From Streptomyces bacillaris (GTDB taxonomy: Bacteria; Actinomycetota; Actinomycetes; Streptomycetales; Streptomycetaceae): a DNA stretch of 64,000 nt. Shown here piece by piece: positions 1 to 7,888 of the stretch (positions within the stretch are counted from its first letter, which is position 1; each line of letters opens with the position of its first letter). Location of the stretch: NCBI RefSeq assembly GCF_003268675.1, contig NZ_CP029378.1, positions 2,976,001-3,040,000 on the forward strand. The letters are read 5' to 3'. The notes below the pieces were generated by a model that saw nothing but the letters and a program-made list of their open reading frames with translations, ran no database searches and was not told the origin of the DNA. A program made the position numbers and the translations under genes.

Positions 1-689
1 TTCCCGTACTGCTTGAGGATCTTCTCCTGCTGGCCGCAGATCTCGCGCTTCTGCTCGGCGTAGGAGAGGCCGGGCAGATAGCGGTGGTTGAGCGTGTGGT
101 TGCTGATGGTCACCCCGCGCTTCTGCATCTGCTTGAAGTAGCCGTAGTTGTCCTTGGTGACGTAGTCACTGAGGAACGCGCTGTACGGGATGTCCAGTTC
201 GGTCATCATCCGCAGCAGTTCGGGGTCCTTCTCCGCCCCGTCGTCCATGGTGAGGAAGACGATCTTCTCCTTGGTGGGGACGGTGGTGAAGACGGGCGGC
301 AGCCCCTCCCCGTCCCGGACCTCGAACCCTTTACGGGTGGTGATGCGCGGCTTCACCTCGGGGGGCTCGGGGGCGGCGAGCGGGGTCTTGGCCAGCCCCC
401 ACTTCTTCGCCGCGACGGCCCGTGCGGCCTGCTTCCGCTTCAGCTCCTCGGCGTACGTGTCCAGGGCGCGGGCGGGTCCGGCCTGCTGGGCGGCCTCGCC
501 CTGCTGCCCGGCGGCGGGCTTCGCCGGGCCGTCCGGGGTCCCCGTACCGCCGTCGGCCGTCGCCGCCGCGCAGGCCGAGGTGACGGTGGCGGCCAGGAGG
601 GCGGCCAGCACGGTGGAGACCGGTCTATGCCGTCTCGTGGGCGAGTGCCGCTTCGTGGGTGATTTTCCCTTTTGTCGTACTAGTTGCAT
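1..689 (-). CDS. Polysaccharide deacetylase family protein, exported, C-terminus cut by window edge
   Basis: About 229 codons are visible; the 3' end lies outside the window. The reading frame from the ATG at 689 has a basic N-terminus (residues 1-23), a hydrophobic stretch (24-39) ending at Cys40, an Ala/Pro-rich linker, then a NodB-type carbohydrate esterase domain. The metal-binding signatures are visible: MDDG (148-151, supplying the catalytic/metal Asp pair) and HTLNH (198-202, the H-x3-H motif). Such enzymes remove N- or O-acetyl groups from peptidoglycan or other glycans outside the membrane. The sequence before Cys40 (TSA) is a poor lipobox, so secretion is surer than lipidation. An AGGA lies about 9 nt upstream of the ATG. 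The gene is divergent from the methyltransferase at 859. Confidence 0.85.
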   Translation of the reverse strand, partial: MQLVRQKGKSPTKRHSPTRRHRPVSTVLAALLAATVTSACAAATADGGTGTPDGPAKPAAGQQGEAAQQAGPARALDTYAEELKRKQAARAVAAKKWGLAKTPLAAPEPPEVKPRITTRKGFEVRDGEGLPPVFTTVPTKEKIVFLTMDDGAEKDPELLRMMTELDIPYSAFLSDYVTKDNYGYFKQMQKRGVTISNHTLNHRYLPGLSYAEQKREICGQQEKILKQYG

Positions 690-858
690 GGCGCCGCATC
701 CTGCCAGCCGCCCGGGCTCCTCCCGCCCCGACACCGCGAGGGGGCCGGACCCGTCGCCCGACCGGCGGACAGGGGCCCGCGTCGGCGGGTCGGGGGCACG
801 CATCGACCGGTGGGGCGTGCTTCGGCCCGTACCGGCCCGCCTCCGCGCACCGGCCACA

Positions 859-2091
859 ATGGACCGGGTGAACGCAACCACCCCCGCCACCCCGGCCGGC
901 GACCCCGGCGACCCCGCACGCGCCGCCTTCGCCGCCCTGCGCACCCCCGAGGGCGAACACCTGCTGGCCGAGCTGCGCGACCACGACCCGGCCGACGAGC
1001 TGGCCACCGCGACCCGGCTGCGCCGCACGCACCGGGCGGAGCTGGTGTCGGCCGCCCTGGGGCAGGCGCGGCTGCGGCAGCGGGCGGTGGCGAAGTTCGG
1101 GGCCGAGGACGCGTACCGGATGTACTTCACGCCCAACGGCGTCGAGCAGGCCACCCGTACCTCGGTGGCGGAACACCGCGCCGCCCGGTTCGCCGCGCTC
1201 GGCGTGCGGAGCGTGGCGGACCTGTGCTGCGGCATCGGCGGCGACGCCGTCGCCCTGGCCCGCGCCGGGATCTCCGTGCTCGCCGTGGACCGTGACCCGC
1301 TCACCGCCGAGGTGGCCCGCGCCAACGCGGCGGCGCTGGGGCTCGGGGAGCTGATCGAGGTGCGGTGCACCGACGTCACGGAGATCGACACCTCCCCGTA
1401 CGACGCCGTCTTCGTGGACCCGGCGCGGCGGGGCGGACGCGGCAGGATCTTCGACCCGGAGGCGTACTCACCGCCGCTGTCCTGGGCCACGGCCGCCGCG
1501 CTGAAGGCCCCTCGCGCGGCGCTGAAGATCGCGCCCGGCATCCCGCACGAGGCGATCGGCCCGGAGGCCGAGGCGGAGTGGATCTCGGACGGGGGCGATG
1601 TGAAGGAGGCGGTGCTCTGGTACGGGGAGGGCATCGCGCCCGGTTCGTTCCGGGCCACCCTGCTGCCGTCCGGGGCCACCCTCACCGCCCCGGCCCCGCT
1701 GCCCGCCCCGCCGGTGGGCCCGGTCGGGCGCTATCTGTACGAGCCGGACGGGGCGGTGATCCGGGCGCATCTGGTCGCGGACATCGTGGAGCGGTGCGGC
1801 GGGCGGCTGGTGGACGAGACGATCGCGTACGTCACCAGCGATGTGCCGTACTCCTCCCCGTACGTCGCCGGGTACGAGATCACCGATCGGCTGCCGTTCA
1901 ACATGAAGCGGCTCAAGGCGCTGCTGCGGGAGCGCGAGGTGGGCGTACTGACCGTCAAGAAGCGCGGCTCGGCGGTCGAACCGGAGGAGCTGCGCCGCCG
2001 GATGAAGCTCGCCGGACCGAACGCGGCGACGGTGTTCCTGACCCGGGTGGCGGGGGCGCCGACGATGCTGATCGGCCGTCCGCTGGGGTGA
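859..2091 (+). CDS. Class I SAM-dependent methyltransferase with THUMP-like C-terminal domain
   Basis: 410 aa from the ATG at 859. The SAM-binding motif I reads DLCCGIGGD (about residues 121-129), followed by AVDRD (acidic loop after beta 2) and FVDPARRGG (about 185-193), the position of the catalytic motif in RNA and DNA methyltransferases. The C-terminal part (from about 320, with SSPYVAGYEI and LLREREVGVLTVKKRG) matches the THUMP-like domain of actinobacterial and firmicute relatives, which suggests an RNA substrate; this is inference. The start is uncertain: no Shine-Dalgarno precedes the ATG, and an alternative GTG at 868 lies 8 nt after a CACAAT -10-like hexamer, as in leaderless transcripts. 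The open frame continues upstream to 190, but that part is antisense to the deacetylase gene. Confidence 0.88.
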   Translation: MDRVNATTPATPAGDPGDPARAAFAALRTPEGEHLLAELRDHDPADELATATRLRRTHRAELVSAALGQARLRQRAVAKFGAEDAYRMYFTPNGVEQATRTSVAEHRAARFAALGVRSVADLCCGIGGDAVALARAGISVLAVDRDPLTAEVARANAAALGLGELIEVRCTDVTEIDTSPYDAVFVDPARRGGRGRIFDPEAYSPPLSWATAAALKAPRAALKIAPGIPHEAIGPEAEAEWISDGGDVKEAVLWYGEGIAPGSFRATLLPSGATLTAPAPLPAPPVGPVGRYLYEPDGAVIRAHLVADIVERCGGRLVDETIAYVTSDVPYSSPYVAGYEITDRLPFNMKRLKALLREREVGVLTVKKRGSAVEPEELRRRMKLAGPNAATVFLTRVAGAPTMLIGRPLG

Positions 2092-2130
2092 GCCGGGCGG
2101 TGCGGGAGGAGCGGGGCGGGGCGTACGGCT

Positions 2131-2796
2131 TCAGTGATGGGCCGGGGTGTGCGCCGGAGCGTGTACCGGGGTGGCGGGCGCCGTCAGGACCCGCAGCACC
2201 CAGCGGCGGTGCGTCCACGCCTTGACGGCCCCGATGAGTCCGGTGAGCCAGGCGATCATGCCCAGGCCCATGACCAGGGCGACCATGCCGTACGTGTCGT
2301 AGCCGGGGCGGGCGCTCGCCGGGCCGATCACGCAGAGCGCGAGCCCGCCCGCCGCCAGGACGAACGACAGCAGCAGCCAGACCAGGCTCACCCCGGGCAG
2401 CCGCAGCTCCCGGTCGCGCTCCGGGTCCCGGTCCAGCGCGCCCCACTCCACGAGCAGCGCGCGGATCTCCCGGTCCCGGGCGAGGTGGAGGCCGGCGAGG
2501 ATGACGGCGGGGATCAGCGCCCCCGCCCCGAGGAGCAGGGAGAGGAACCCGGCGATCCCGCTGAAGAAGTCCGCCGCCGCCTGCTCGATCATGACGAGCC
2601 CGGACCCCACGAGCAGCCATCCGAACGCGGCGAGCCCGGCCCACATCACCAGCACCCCGAGCCGCCCCGGCCCGATGTGCATCCGCACCAGCGCGCCGAG
2701 GATCAGCGCCCGGTCGGCGAGCATCGCCTCCCGGTCGGGCCAGGACCGGATCTCCACGGGCGGCGGGGGCGGGGGCAGGGAGGGGCGGGATGACAT
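2131..2796 (-). CDS. Hypothetical integral membrane protein
   Basis: 221 aa. A Pro-rich cytosolic start (MSSRPSLPPPPPP) is followed by four predicted transmembrane segments in two pairs (roughly residues 45-70, 77-103, 138-161 and 166-190). Between the pairs is a charged loop rich in Arg, Asp and Glu (RDREIRALLVEWGALDRD). The tail is His/Ala/Pro-rich (APAHTPAHH). I do not recognise the family and no catalytic motif is visible. It converges on the methyltransferase with only 39 bp between stop codons. Codon use is typical of the window, so the frame is probably real. Confidence 0.7.
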   Translation of the reverse strand: MSSRPSLPPPPPPVEIRSWPDREAMLADRALILGALVRMHIGPGRLGVLVMWAGLAAFGWLLVGSGLVMIEQAAADFFSGIAGFLSLLLGAGALIPAVILAGLHLARDREIRALLVEWGALDRDPERDRELRLPGVSLVWLLLSFVLAAGGLALCVIGPASARPGYDTYGMVALVMGLGMIAWLTGLIGAVKAWTHRRWVLRVLTAPATPVHAPAHTPAHH

Positions 2797-2811
2797 GGAC
2801 CAGACACTACC

Positions 2812-2933
2812 GACGTACGACCGGCCTGCCGGACGTACGACCGGTCTGCCGGAGGCGAGCCGCCCGGACCGCCCGGACTACCCGGCCCGCCCGGACTACC
2901 CGGCCCGCCCGGTCCGCCCGGTCCGCCCCGCTC
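2812..2933. repeat. Two short tandem repeat blocks in an intergenic gap
   Basis: Positions 2812-2831 and 2832-2851 are a 20-bp direct tandem duplication (one mismatch) beginning GACGTACGACCGG. It is followed at about 2861-2933 by degenerate 9-bp units of the type CCGCCCGGA/CTACCCGGC. The block fills the gap between the membrane-protein gene and the VOC gene and ends at the VOC stop codon. Confidence 0.8.
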
Positions 2934-3405
2934 AGGCGTCCCTCAGCGCCTGGATGTCCAGCTTCCGCATCCCGAGCATCGCCTTCATCGTCCGTTCCGC
3001 CTTCGCCGGGTCCGGGTCGGCCAGCAGCCCCGGCAGCTCGCGGGGGACGATCTGCCAGGAGACGCCGTACCGGTCCTTGAGCCAGCCGCACTGGCCCTCC
3101 TCGCCGCCCTCGGAGAGCGCGGCCCAGAGCCGGTCCACCTCGGCCTGGTCGGCGCAGTCCACGGAGAGCGAGATGGCCTCGGTGAACGGGAACTGCGGTC
3201 CGCCGTTGAGGCCCAGGTACTCCTGGCCCGCGAGCCGGAAGCTGACGGTCAGCACGTCCCCGGCCCGGCCGGGGCCCGCCTCGCCGTAGTGGGTGACGTC
3301 CAGGACGCGGGAGTCGCCGGCCTCGCCGCCGAAGATCGCGACGTAGTGCTCGGCGGCCTCCTTCGCCCGGCCGTCGTACCAGAGACAGGGGGTGATCTTC
3401 TGCAT
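2932..3405 (-). CDS. VOC superfamily protein (PhnB/3-demethylubiquinone methyltransferase-like glyoxalase fold)
   Basis: 157 aa, starting at the ATG at 3405 behind GAGGAGACCACCGCC. The N-terminus MQKITPCLWYDGRAKEAAEHY, the segments GDVLTVSFRLAGQEYLGLNGG and FTEAISLSVDC, and the motif YGVSWQIVPREL identify the PhnB-like branch of the vicinal oxygen chelate superfamily. These are small beta-alpha-beta dimers that bind a metal or small hydrophobic compound; many are annotated as 3-demethylubiquinone-9 3-methyltransferase, a misleading label. The frame stays open upstream into the MFS gene, but the RBS and homology fix the start. It lies 89 bp downstream of the MFS pump on the same strand, so co-transcription and a role in drug binding are plausible but inferred. 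Confidence 0.85.
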   Translation of the reverse strand: MQKITPCLWYDGRAKEAAEHYVAIFGGEAGDSRVLDVTHYGEAGPGRAGDVLTVSFRLAGQEYLGLNGGPQFPFTEAISLSVDCADQAEVDRLWAALSEGGEEGQCGWLKDRYGVSWQIVPRELPGLLADPDPAKAERTMKAMLGMRKLDIQALRDA

Positions 3406-3494
3406 GGCGGTGGTCTCCTCGTCCGGTCGCCCCGGGTCCGGGGCGCGTGCCGTGTCCAGCCTCTTGGTGGGTAGACCGGCCCGGGCCCCCGAAC

Positions 3495-4982
3495 TCATCG
3501 GCCCGCCGCGTCCCCTTCGTGCTCGGCCGCGTCCGTACGGGAGGCCACCGGGCCACCGCCCGCGGCCCGGCTCTCCCCCGGCAGCAGGACGTACGCCGCC
3601 AGCGCCGCGGCCGCCAGGAGCCCGGCCGCGACCCAGAACGCGGCCGCGTACCCCGAGGAGAGCGCACCGCGCCCGGTCGCGCCGCCCGTGACCTGGGCGG
3701 CGACGGTGACCAGGACCGCGAGGCCGAGCGAACCGCCGACCTGGCGGGAGCTGTTGAGCAGCCCCGAGGCCATTCCGGTCTCGCCCGGCACCACGTCGGT
3801 GGTGGCGGCCGTGCCGAGCGGGACGAAGCAGAGCCCGATGCCGAGCGAGCAGAGCAGCGACGGGCCGAGGATCGAGGCGAGGAAGGAGCCGTCGACCGTG
3901 GCGGCCGCCGCGAACCAGCCCATCCCGAGCGCCGCCAGCGTCCCGCCCACGGTCATCAGGCGGCGGATGCCGAGCGCCGCGACCGCGCGGGTGGCGAGGA
4001 TCGAGCCCGCGACGACGCCCACGCAGAACGGCAGGAACGCGAACCCGGCGGCGGTCGCCCCGTAGCCGAGGACCAGCTGCATGTAGAGCGAGACGAAGTA
4101 GAACGCGCCGAACTGGGCCGAGGCCAGCAGCAGGCAGAACAGGTTGGCGGTGAGCACCGGCCGCCCCCGCATCAGGCCGAGGCGGAGCAGGGGCGAGGGC
4201 GTACGGAGTTCGACGGCGACGAACGCGGCCAGCAGGGCCACCGCAGCGCCGAGCGTGGCGAGCGTGACGGCCGAGGACCAGCCGTCGTCCGAGGCCCGTA
4301 CGAGCCCGAGGACCAGCAGGGTCGTCCCGCCCGTGGCGAGGAGCGCCCCGGCGAGGTCCAGCCGGGCGCCGGACCGCCGCTGCCGGCCGACCGGGCCGGT
4401 GCGGGCGGCGGCGGCCAGGGCGAAGGCCACGATCGGCACGTTGACGAGCATCACGGCCCGCCACCCCGCCAGATCGGTGAGCACACCGCCCGCCAGCACC
4501 CCTACCGCGCCGCCCGCCGCGCCCGCCATGCCCCAGAGCCCGAGCGCCCGGGAGCGGGCGGGCCCGGCCGGGAAGGCGAGGGTGATCAGGGCGAACGCCA
4601 CCGGGGCGAGGGCCGCCGCGCCGATGCCCTGGACCGCGCGCGCCGCGACCAGCGACCCGGGCGACCAGGCGAGGCCCCCGGCCAGGCTGGCGAGGCCGAA
4701 GAGGACCAGGCCGGCGGTGAGGACGCGGCGCGGTCCCGCCAGGTCGGCCAGGCGTCCGCCGAGCATGAGCAGCCCGCCGAAGGCGAGGGCGTACGCGTTC
4801 ACCACCCAGAGCAGCCCGTCCCGGCCGAAGCCGAGGTCGCTGCGGATGTCGGGCAGCGCCACATTGACCACGGACATGTCCAGTGACACCAGGAACTGCA
4901 CGGTGAGCGCCCCCACCAGCAGCCACCGCGCATGCCGCGCGTCCGGCTCCGCCCCGCTCCCGTCGGCCACCTTGCGCTCCAT
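3495..4982 (-). CDS. MFS transporter, DHA2 (EmrB/QacA-type) drug exporter
   Basis: 495 aa from the ATG at 4982, which has GGGGAGGGG 5-13 nt upstream; the frame extends 17 codons further to 5033 without a better RBS. Hydrophobic segments throughout fit about 14 membrane spans. TM1 carries VQFLVSLDMSVVNVALPDI, the signature of 14-TM drug:proton antiporters, and GGRLADLAGPRRVL after TM2 is motif A. The likely role is proton-driven efflux of a hydrophobic toxin. The gene is divergent from a TetR repressor with a shared operator-like inverted repeat, and the VOC gene follows it. The substrate cannot be told from sequence. Confidence 0.9.
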   Translation of the reverse strand: MERKVADGSGAEPDARHARWLLVGALTVQFLVSLDMSVVNVALPDIRSDLGFGRDGLLWVVNAYALAFGGLLMLGGRLADLAGPRRVLTAGLVLFGLASLAGGLAWSPGSLVAARAVQGIGAAALAPVAFALITLAFPAGPARSRALGLWGMAGAAGGAVGVLAGGVLTDLAGWRAVMLVNVPIVAFALAAAARTGPVGRQRRSGARLDLAGALLATGGTTLLVLGLVRASDDGWSSAVTLATLGAAVALLAAFVAVELRTPSPLLRLGLMRGRPVLTANLFCLLLASAQFGAFYFVSLYMQLVLGYGATAAGFAFLPFCVGVVAGSILATRAVAALGIRRLMTVGGTLAALGMGWFAAAATVDGSFLASILGPSLLCSLGIGLCFVPLGTAATTDVVPGETGMASGLLNSSRQVGGSLGLAVLVTVAAQVTGGATGRGALSSGYAAAFWVAAGLLAAAALAAYVLLPGESRAAGGGPVASRTDAAEHEGDAAGR

Positions 4983-5024
4983 GACCCGCCCCTCCCCTTC
5001 GCCGATCCCCTGCGATCCACAATT

Positions 5025-5040
5025 ACCATACACGTATAGA
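5025..5040. promoter_or_regulatory. Putative shared TetR operator and divergent -10 hexamers
   Basis: The 107-bp gap between the divergent MFS and TetR genes contains ATAC-AC-GTAT (5028-5037), a short inverted repeat. It overlaps a TATAGA -10-like hexamer for the tetR direction (5035-5040) and a TATGGT -10-like hexamer for the MFS direction (5030-5025). This is the usual geometry for a local TetR regulator controlling itself and its pump. It is the only AT-rich island in the area. The -35 elements are not convincing. Confidence 0.55.
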
Positions 5041-5089
5041 AAATAAACCCGCCGGTACCGAGGAGGACCTGGAAGGGGAGAATGCCCAG

Positions 5090-5833
5090 GTGTCAGGCAG
5101 CGAGAAGACCAAGAAACCCGAGAAGCCCGCGAAGACCGGGAAGCCCGGCAAGCCCGGCAAGCCCGGCAAGCCCGGCGTGAAGAAGCCCGTGGGCCGCCCC
5201 CGCAGGCTGGACCCGGACGTGATGGTCGCCACCGCGCGCCGCATCGTCGAGGAGGAGGGCGTGGCGGCCCTGTCCATGCGGCGGGTGGCGAAGGAGCTGG
5301 GCAGCACGCCGATGGCGCTCTACCACTACGTGCAGGACAAGGACGAGCTGCTGATGCTCACCCTCTCCGGCACCGCCGCCGCCTTCCCGCGCCCCGAGCT
5401 GCCCGAGGACCCGCGCGAGCGGCTGGTCGCGGTGGCCGTGCACATGCACGACATCATCGGCAGGATCCCCTGGGTGCTGGACATCCTGGCCCTGGGCGAG
5501 CTGACCGACCGCCACGCCCTGTGGATGGTGGAGGAGATCATCGACTGCGCCCTGGCCTGCGGGCTCTCCCCGGCCCGCTCGGTGCGCGCGTACCGGACGA
5601 TCTGGAGTTACGTCTACGGCGACCTGGTCTTCCGCCGGGCCGCGGCCCGCCGGGCGGAGCAGCCCTCGCGCCAGGAGTTCTTCCCGGAGATGATCACGGA
5701 GAAGGACACGGCGGAGCTGCCCCGGCTGACCGAGGTGAAGGAGCACTGGCGGGAGTACGCCGCCGACTACGAGGTCGCCGCCGAGCTGGACGCGATCGTG
5801 GAGGGCCTGATCAGCCGAGGCGCGAGAGCCTGA
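5090..5833 (+). CDS. TetR/AcrR family transcriptional regulator with basic KPG-repeat N-terminus
   Basis: 247 aa from the GTG at 5090, preceded by GGAAGGGGAG. Residues 1-40 are a low-complexity Lys/Pro/Gly tail ending in GRPRRLD. The TetR helix-turn-helix follows (about 42-90: VATARRIVEEEGVAALSMRR, then GSTPMALYHYVQDKDELL). The larger C-terminal part resembles the TetR_C ligand-binding domain of the tetracycline-repressor type, including RIPWVLDILALGE. It probably represses the divergent MFS pump until an effector binds. The basic tail is unusual for the family, may add nonspecific DNA affinity, and is encoded by perfect 9-bp repeats. The 3' end lies in a 23-bp tandem repeat that continues beyond the stop codon. 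Confidence 0.9.
   Translation: MSGSEKTKKPEKPAKTGKPGKPGKPGKPGVKKPVGRPRRLDPDVMVATARRIVEEEGVAALSMRRVAKELGSTPMALYHYVQDKDELLMLTLSGTAAAFPRPELPEDPRERLVAVAVHMHDIIGRIPWVLDILALGELTDRHALWMVEEIIDCALACGLSPARSVRAYRTIWSYVYGDLVFRRAAARRAEQPSRQEFFPEMITEKDTAELPRLTEVKEHWREYAADYEVAAELDAIVEGLISRGARA
5123..5176 (+). repeat. 9-bp coding tandem repeat (KPG units) in tetR
   Basis: Four perfect copies of AAGCCCGGC (5141-5176) preceded by two diverged units (5123-5140) encode Lys-Pro-Gly repeats in the N-terminal tail of the TetR protein. The in-frame 9-bp period means copy number can vary without breaking the gene. Confidence 0.9.
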
Positions 5834-5954
5834 TCAGCCGGGGGGCGAGGGCCTGAACAGCCGGGGGGGGCGAGGGCTTGAACGGCCGAGGGGCAAGGAC
5901 TTGATCAGCCCGGGGCCAGGGCCTGAACAGCCGAAGGACGAGGGGCTGAGCGGC
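5801..5954. repeat. 23-bp tandem repeat spanning the tetR stop codon
   Basis: About 6.6 copies of a 23-bp unit, beginning GAGGGCCTGATCAGCC and ending in a G-run, start at 5801 inside the last codons of tetR and run to about 5954. Unit starts are near 5801, 5824, 5847 (25 bp), 5872, 5895, 5918 and 5940. The TGA stop of tetR lies in the second unit. The period is not a multiple of three, so each unit is read in a different frame. Confidence 0.88.
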
Positions 5955-5988
5955 TTCCCGGCGAAAGTCCTCCGCCGGGGGACGCTGC

Positions 5989-6261
5989 TCACCCCACCGC
6001 CTCGAACCTCCACCGGTGCACCGGCCGGGTGATCAGGGCGGCGTCCGGCTCGGGGAGTTCGGGGAGGTCGTCGGCGTACGAGGCGCCCTCCCACCACGTC
6101 ATGACCAGCACCCGGTCCTGCGGGGCGCGCAGGAGTTCGCGGCGGGCGGGCTCGCGGGACAGCTCGGCGGACCGGGCGCGGGCCCACTCCAGGAGTTCGC
6201 CGCCACGGCCCTCCGCGGCGCGGGCCTCCCACATCAGGACGATGGTCGCGTCGCCGCTCAT
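5989..6261 (-). CDS. Small hypothetical protein coupled to tsaD
   Basis: 90 aa. The ATG at 6261 overlaps the tsaD stop as ATGA, so translation is probably coupled and the upstream open frame is a shadow of tsaD. The protein has no signal peptide. It starts [20 protein letters not shown] and contains [20 protein letters not shown] and VHRWRFEAV. This alternation of strands and helices, with Trp/Met-rich strands, is reminiscent of dimeric alpha-beta barrel (ABM-like) proteins, but I cannot assign it. It is the last gene of the tsaB-rimI-tsaD operon. Confidence 0.7.
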   Translation of the reverse strand: MSGDATIVLMWEARAAEGRGGELLEWARARSAELSREPARRELLRAPQDRVLVMTWWEGASYADDLPELPEPDAALITRPVHRWRFEAVG

Positions 6262-7373
6262 GAGTACAGGTTGTCCTTGCTGATCTCGTGCACGTGGTCG
6301 TGGTCGTGCGCGGAAGAATGCGCGGCCCCCGGAACGTGCGGCTCCGTCACCGGCAGCGAGGAGTCCGCCGACAGCTCCAGGTCGGAGGGGCGCCGGTTGC
6401 GGGCCACCATCTCCGCGCCGAGCGCCGCGACCATCGCACCGTTGTCCGTGCAGAGCCCCGGCCGCGGCACCCGCAGCCGGATGCCCGCCCGCTCGCACCG
6501 CTCCTCGGCCAGCGCGCGGAGCCGGGAGTTGGCCGCCACCCCGCCGCCGATCATCAGGTGGTCGACGCCCTCGTCCTTGCAGGCCCGCACCGCCTTTCGC
6601 GTGAGCACGTCCACCACGGCCTCCTGGAAGGACGCCGCCACATCCCGTACGGGCACCTCCTCGCCCGCCGCCCGCTTCGCCTCGATCCAGCGGGCGACCG
6701 AGGTCTTCAGGCCGGAGAAGGAGAAGTCGTACGGGGCGTCGCGCGGGCCGGTCAGGCCGCGCGGGAACGCGATGGCCTTCGGGTCGCCCTCCCGGGCCAG
6801 CCGGTCGATGACCGGGCCGCCGGGGAAGCCCAGGTCCAGCACGCGGGCGATCTTGTCGAACGCCTCGCCCGCCGCGTCGTCGATGGTCGCGCCGAGCGGC
6901 CGGACGTCGCTGGTGATGTCGGGGGCCAGCAGGAGCGAGGAGTGGCCGCCGCTGACCAGGAGCGCCATGGTCGGCTCGGGCAGCGGGCCGTGCTCCAGCT
7001 GGTCGACGCAGATGTGCGAGGCGAGGTGGTTGACCCCGTAGAGCGGCTTGTTCAAGGCGTACGCGTACGCCTTCGCCGCCGAGACGCCGACGAGCAGCGC
7101 CCCCGCGAGCCCGGGGCCCGAGGTGACGGCGATCCCGTCGAGGTCGCGGGCGGCGACCCCGGCCTGCTTCAGGGCGCGCTCGATGGTGGGGACCATCGCC
7201 TCCAGGTGGGCGCGCGAGGCGATCTCCGGGACGACGCCGCCGAACCGGGCGTGGGTGTCGACGCTGGAGGCGACGGCGTCCGCGAGCAGGGTGGTCCCGC
7301 GCACGATGCCGACGCCGGTCTCGTCGCAGGAGGTCTCGATGCCGAGTACGAGGGGTTCGTCGGCAGCCATCAT
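6258..7373 (-). CDS. tsaD: tRNA N6-adenosine threonylcarbamoyltransferase TsaD
   Basis: 371 aa. TsaD (Kae1/Gcp, ASKHA fold) transfers the threonylcarbamoyl group to A37 of ANN-decoding tRNAs with TsaB and TsaE. The N-terminus [15 protein letters not shown], the metal-binding HLASHICVD (H-x3-H, about residues 113-117), SGGHSSLLL and [11 protein letters not shown] are all present. Length is slightly above the usual 340-350 aa because of a C-terminal extension (from about 345) with the His/Asp cluster HDHDHVHE, which is not part of the conserved fold. Its ATG overlaps the rimI stop (ATGA); a second ATG lies directly after. Essential housekeeping gene. Confidence 0.96.
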   Translation of the reverse strand: MMAADEPLVLGIETSCDETGVGIVRGTTLLADAVASSVDTHARFGGVVPEIASRAHLEAMVPTIERALKQAGVAARDLDGIAVTSGPGLAGALLVGVSAAKAYAYALNKPLYGVNHLASHICVDQLEHGPLPEPTMALLVSGGHSSLLLAPDITSDVRPLGATIDDAAGEAFDKIARVLDLGFPGGPVIDRLAREGDPKAIAFPRGLTGPRDAPYDFSFSGLKTSVARWIEAKRAAGEEVPVRDVAASFQEAVVDVLTRKAVRACKDEGVDHLMIGGGVAANSRLRALAEERCERAGIRLRVPRPGLCTDNGAMVAALGAEMVARNRRPSDLELSADSSLPVTEPHVPGAAHSSAHDHDHVHEISKDNLYS

Positions 7374-7888
7374 TCAGTCCCGGTCTCTGGTGCGTTGTCC
7401 GCTGCGTGTTCTTGCATGGTGAGGCGCATGACGAGCGCGTCGATGTTGCCCGGCTGGTAGTAGCCGCGCCGGAAGCCGATCGGCTCGAAGCCGAACCGTT
7501 CGTACAGCCGCTGTGCGCGGGCGTTGTCGACGCGCACTTCGAGGAGCACGGTGGCGCACTCGAAGGCGGTGGCGGCCTTCAGCAGGTCGGTGAGGAGTTC
7601 GGCGCCGAGGCCGGTGCCCCAGGCGTCCCGGCTGACCGCGATGGTCTGGACGTCGGAGAGGTCACCGAGGGCGGCGAGCCCGGCGTAGCCGACGATCCGG
7701 CCGGTGGCCGGTTCCTCAGCGACGACGTAGTGGCGGGTGGCGCCGGGGCCGCGGGCGTGGGCCAGCTCGGACCAGAACATGCCGGTCGACCAGGCGTCGT
7801 CCGGGAACAGCTCGTGCTCCAGCTCCAGCACCGGGGCGATGTCCCACCAGCGCATCTCGCGCAGGACGGCGGCGGTGGCGGTGCTCAC
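7370..7888 (-). CDS. rimI: Ribosomal protein S18-alanine N-acetyltransferase RimI (GNAT)
   Basis: 172 aa from a GTG at 7888 that overlaps the tsaB stop (GTGA). It is a GNAT-fold acetyltransferase: the acetyl-CoA loop is [14 protein letters not shown] (about 86-99; family pattern RxxGxG/A), and the C-terminal signature [29 protein letters not shown] is typical of RimI. RimI acetylates the N-terminal alanine of ribosomal protein S18, and in some bacteria other proteins. A RimI gene between tsaB and tsaD is a standard actinobacterial arrangement; in some relatives the two are fused. Confidence 0.93.
   Translation of the reverse strand: MSTATAAVLREMRWWDIAPVLELEHELFPDDAWSTGMFWSELAHARGPGATRHYVVAEEPATGRIVGYAGLAALGDLSDVQTIAVSRDAWGTGLGAELLTDLLKAATAFECATVLLEVRVDNARAQRLYERFGFEPIGFRRGYYQPGNIDALVMRLTMQEHAADNAPETGTE

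Noticed and set aside
5801..5954. Repeats with TGATCA as an attachment or integration site
   Set aside because: No integrase, tRNA gene or element boundary nearby; the array is a simple tandem repeat.
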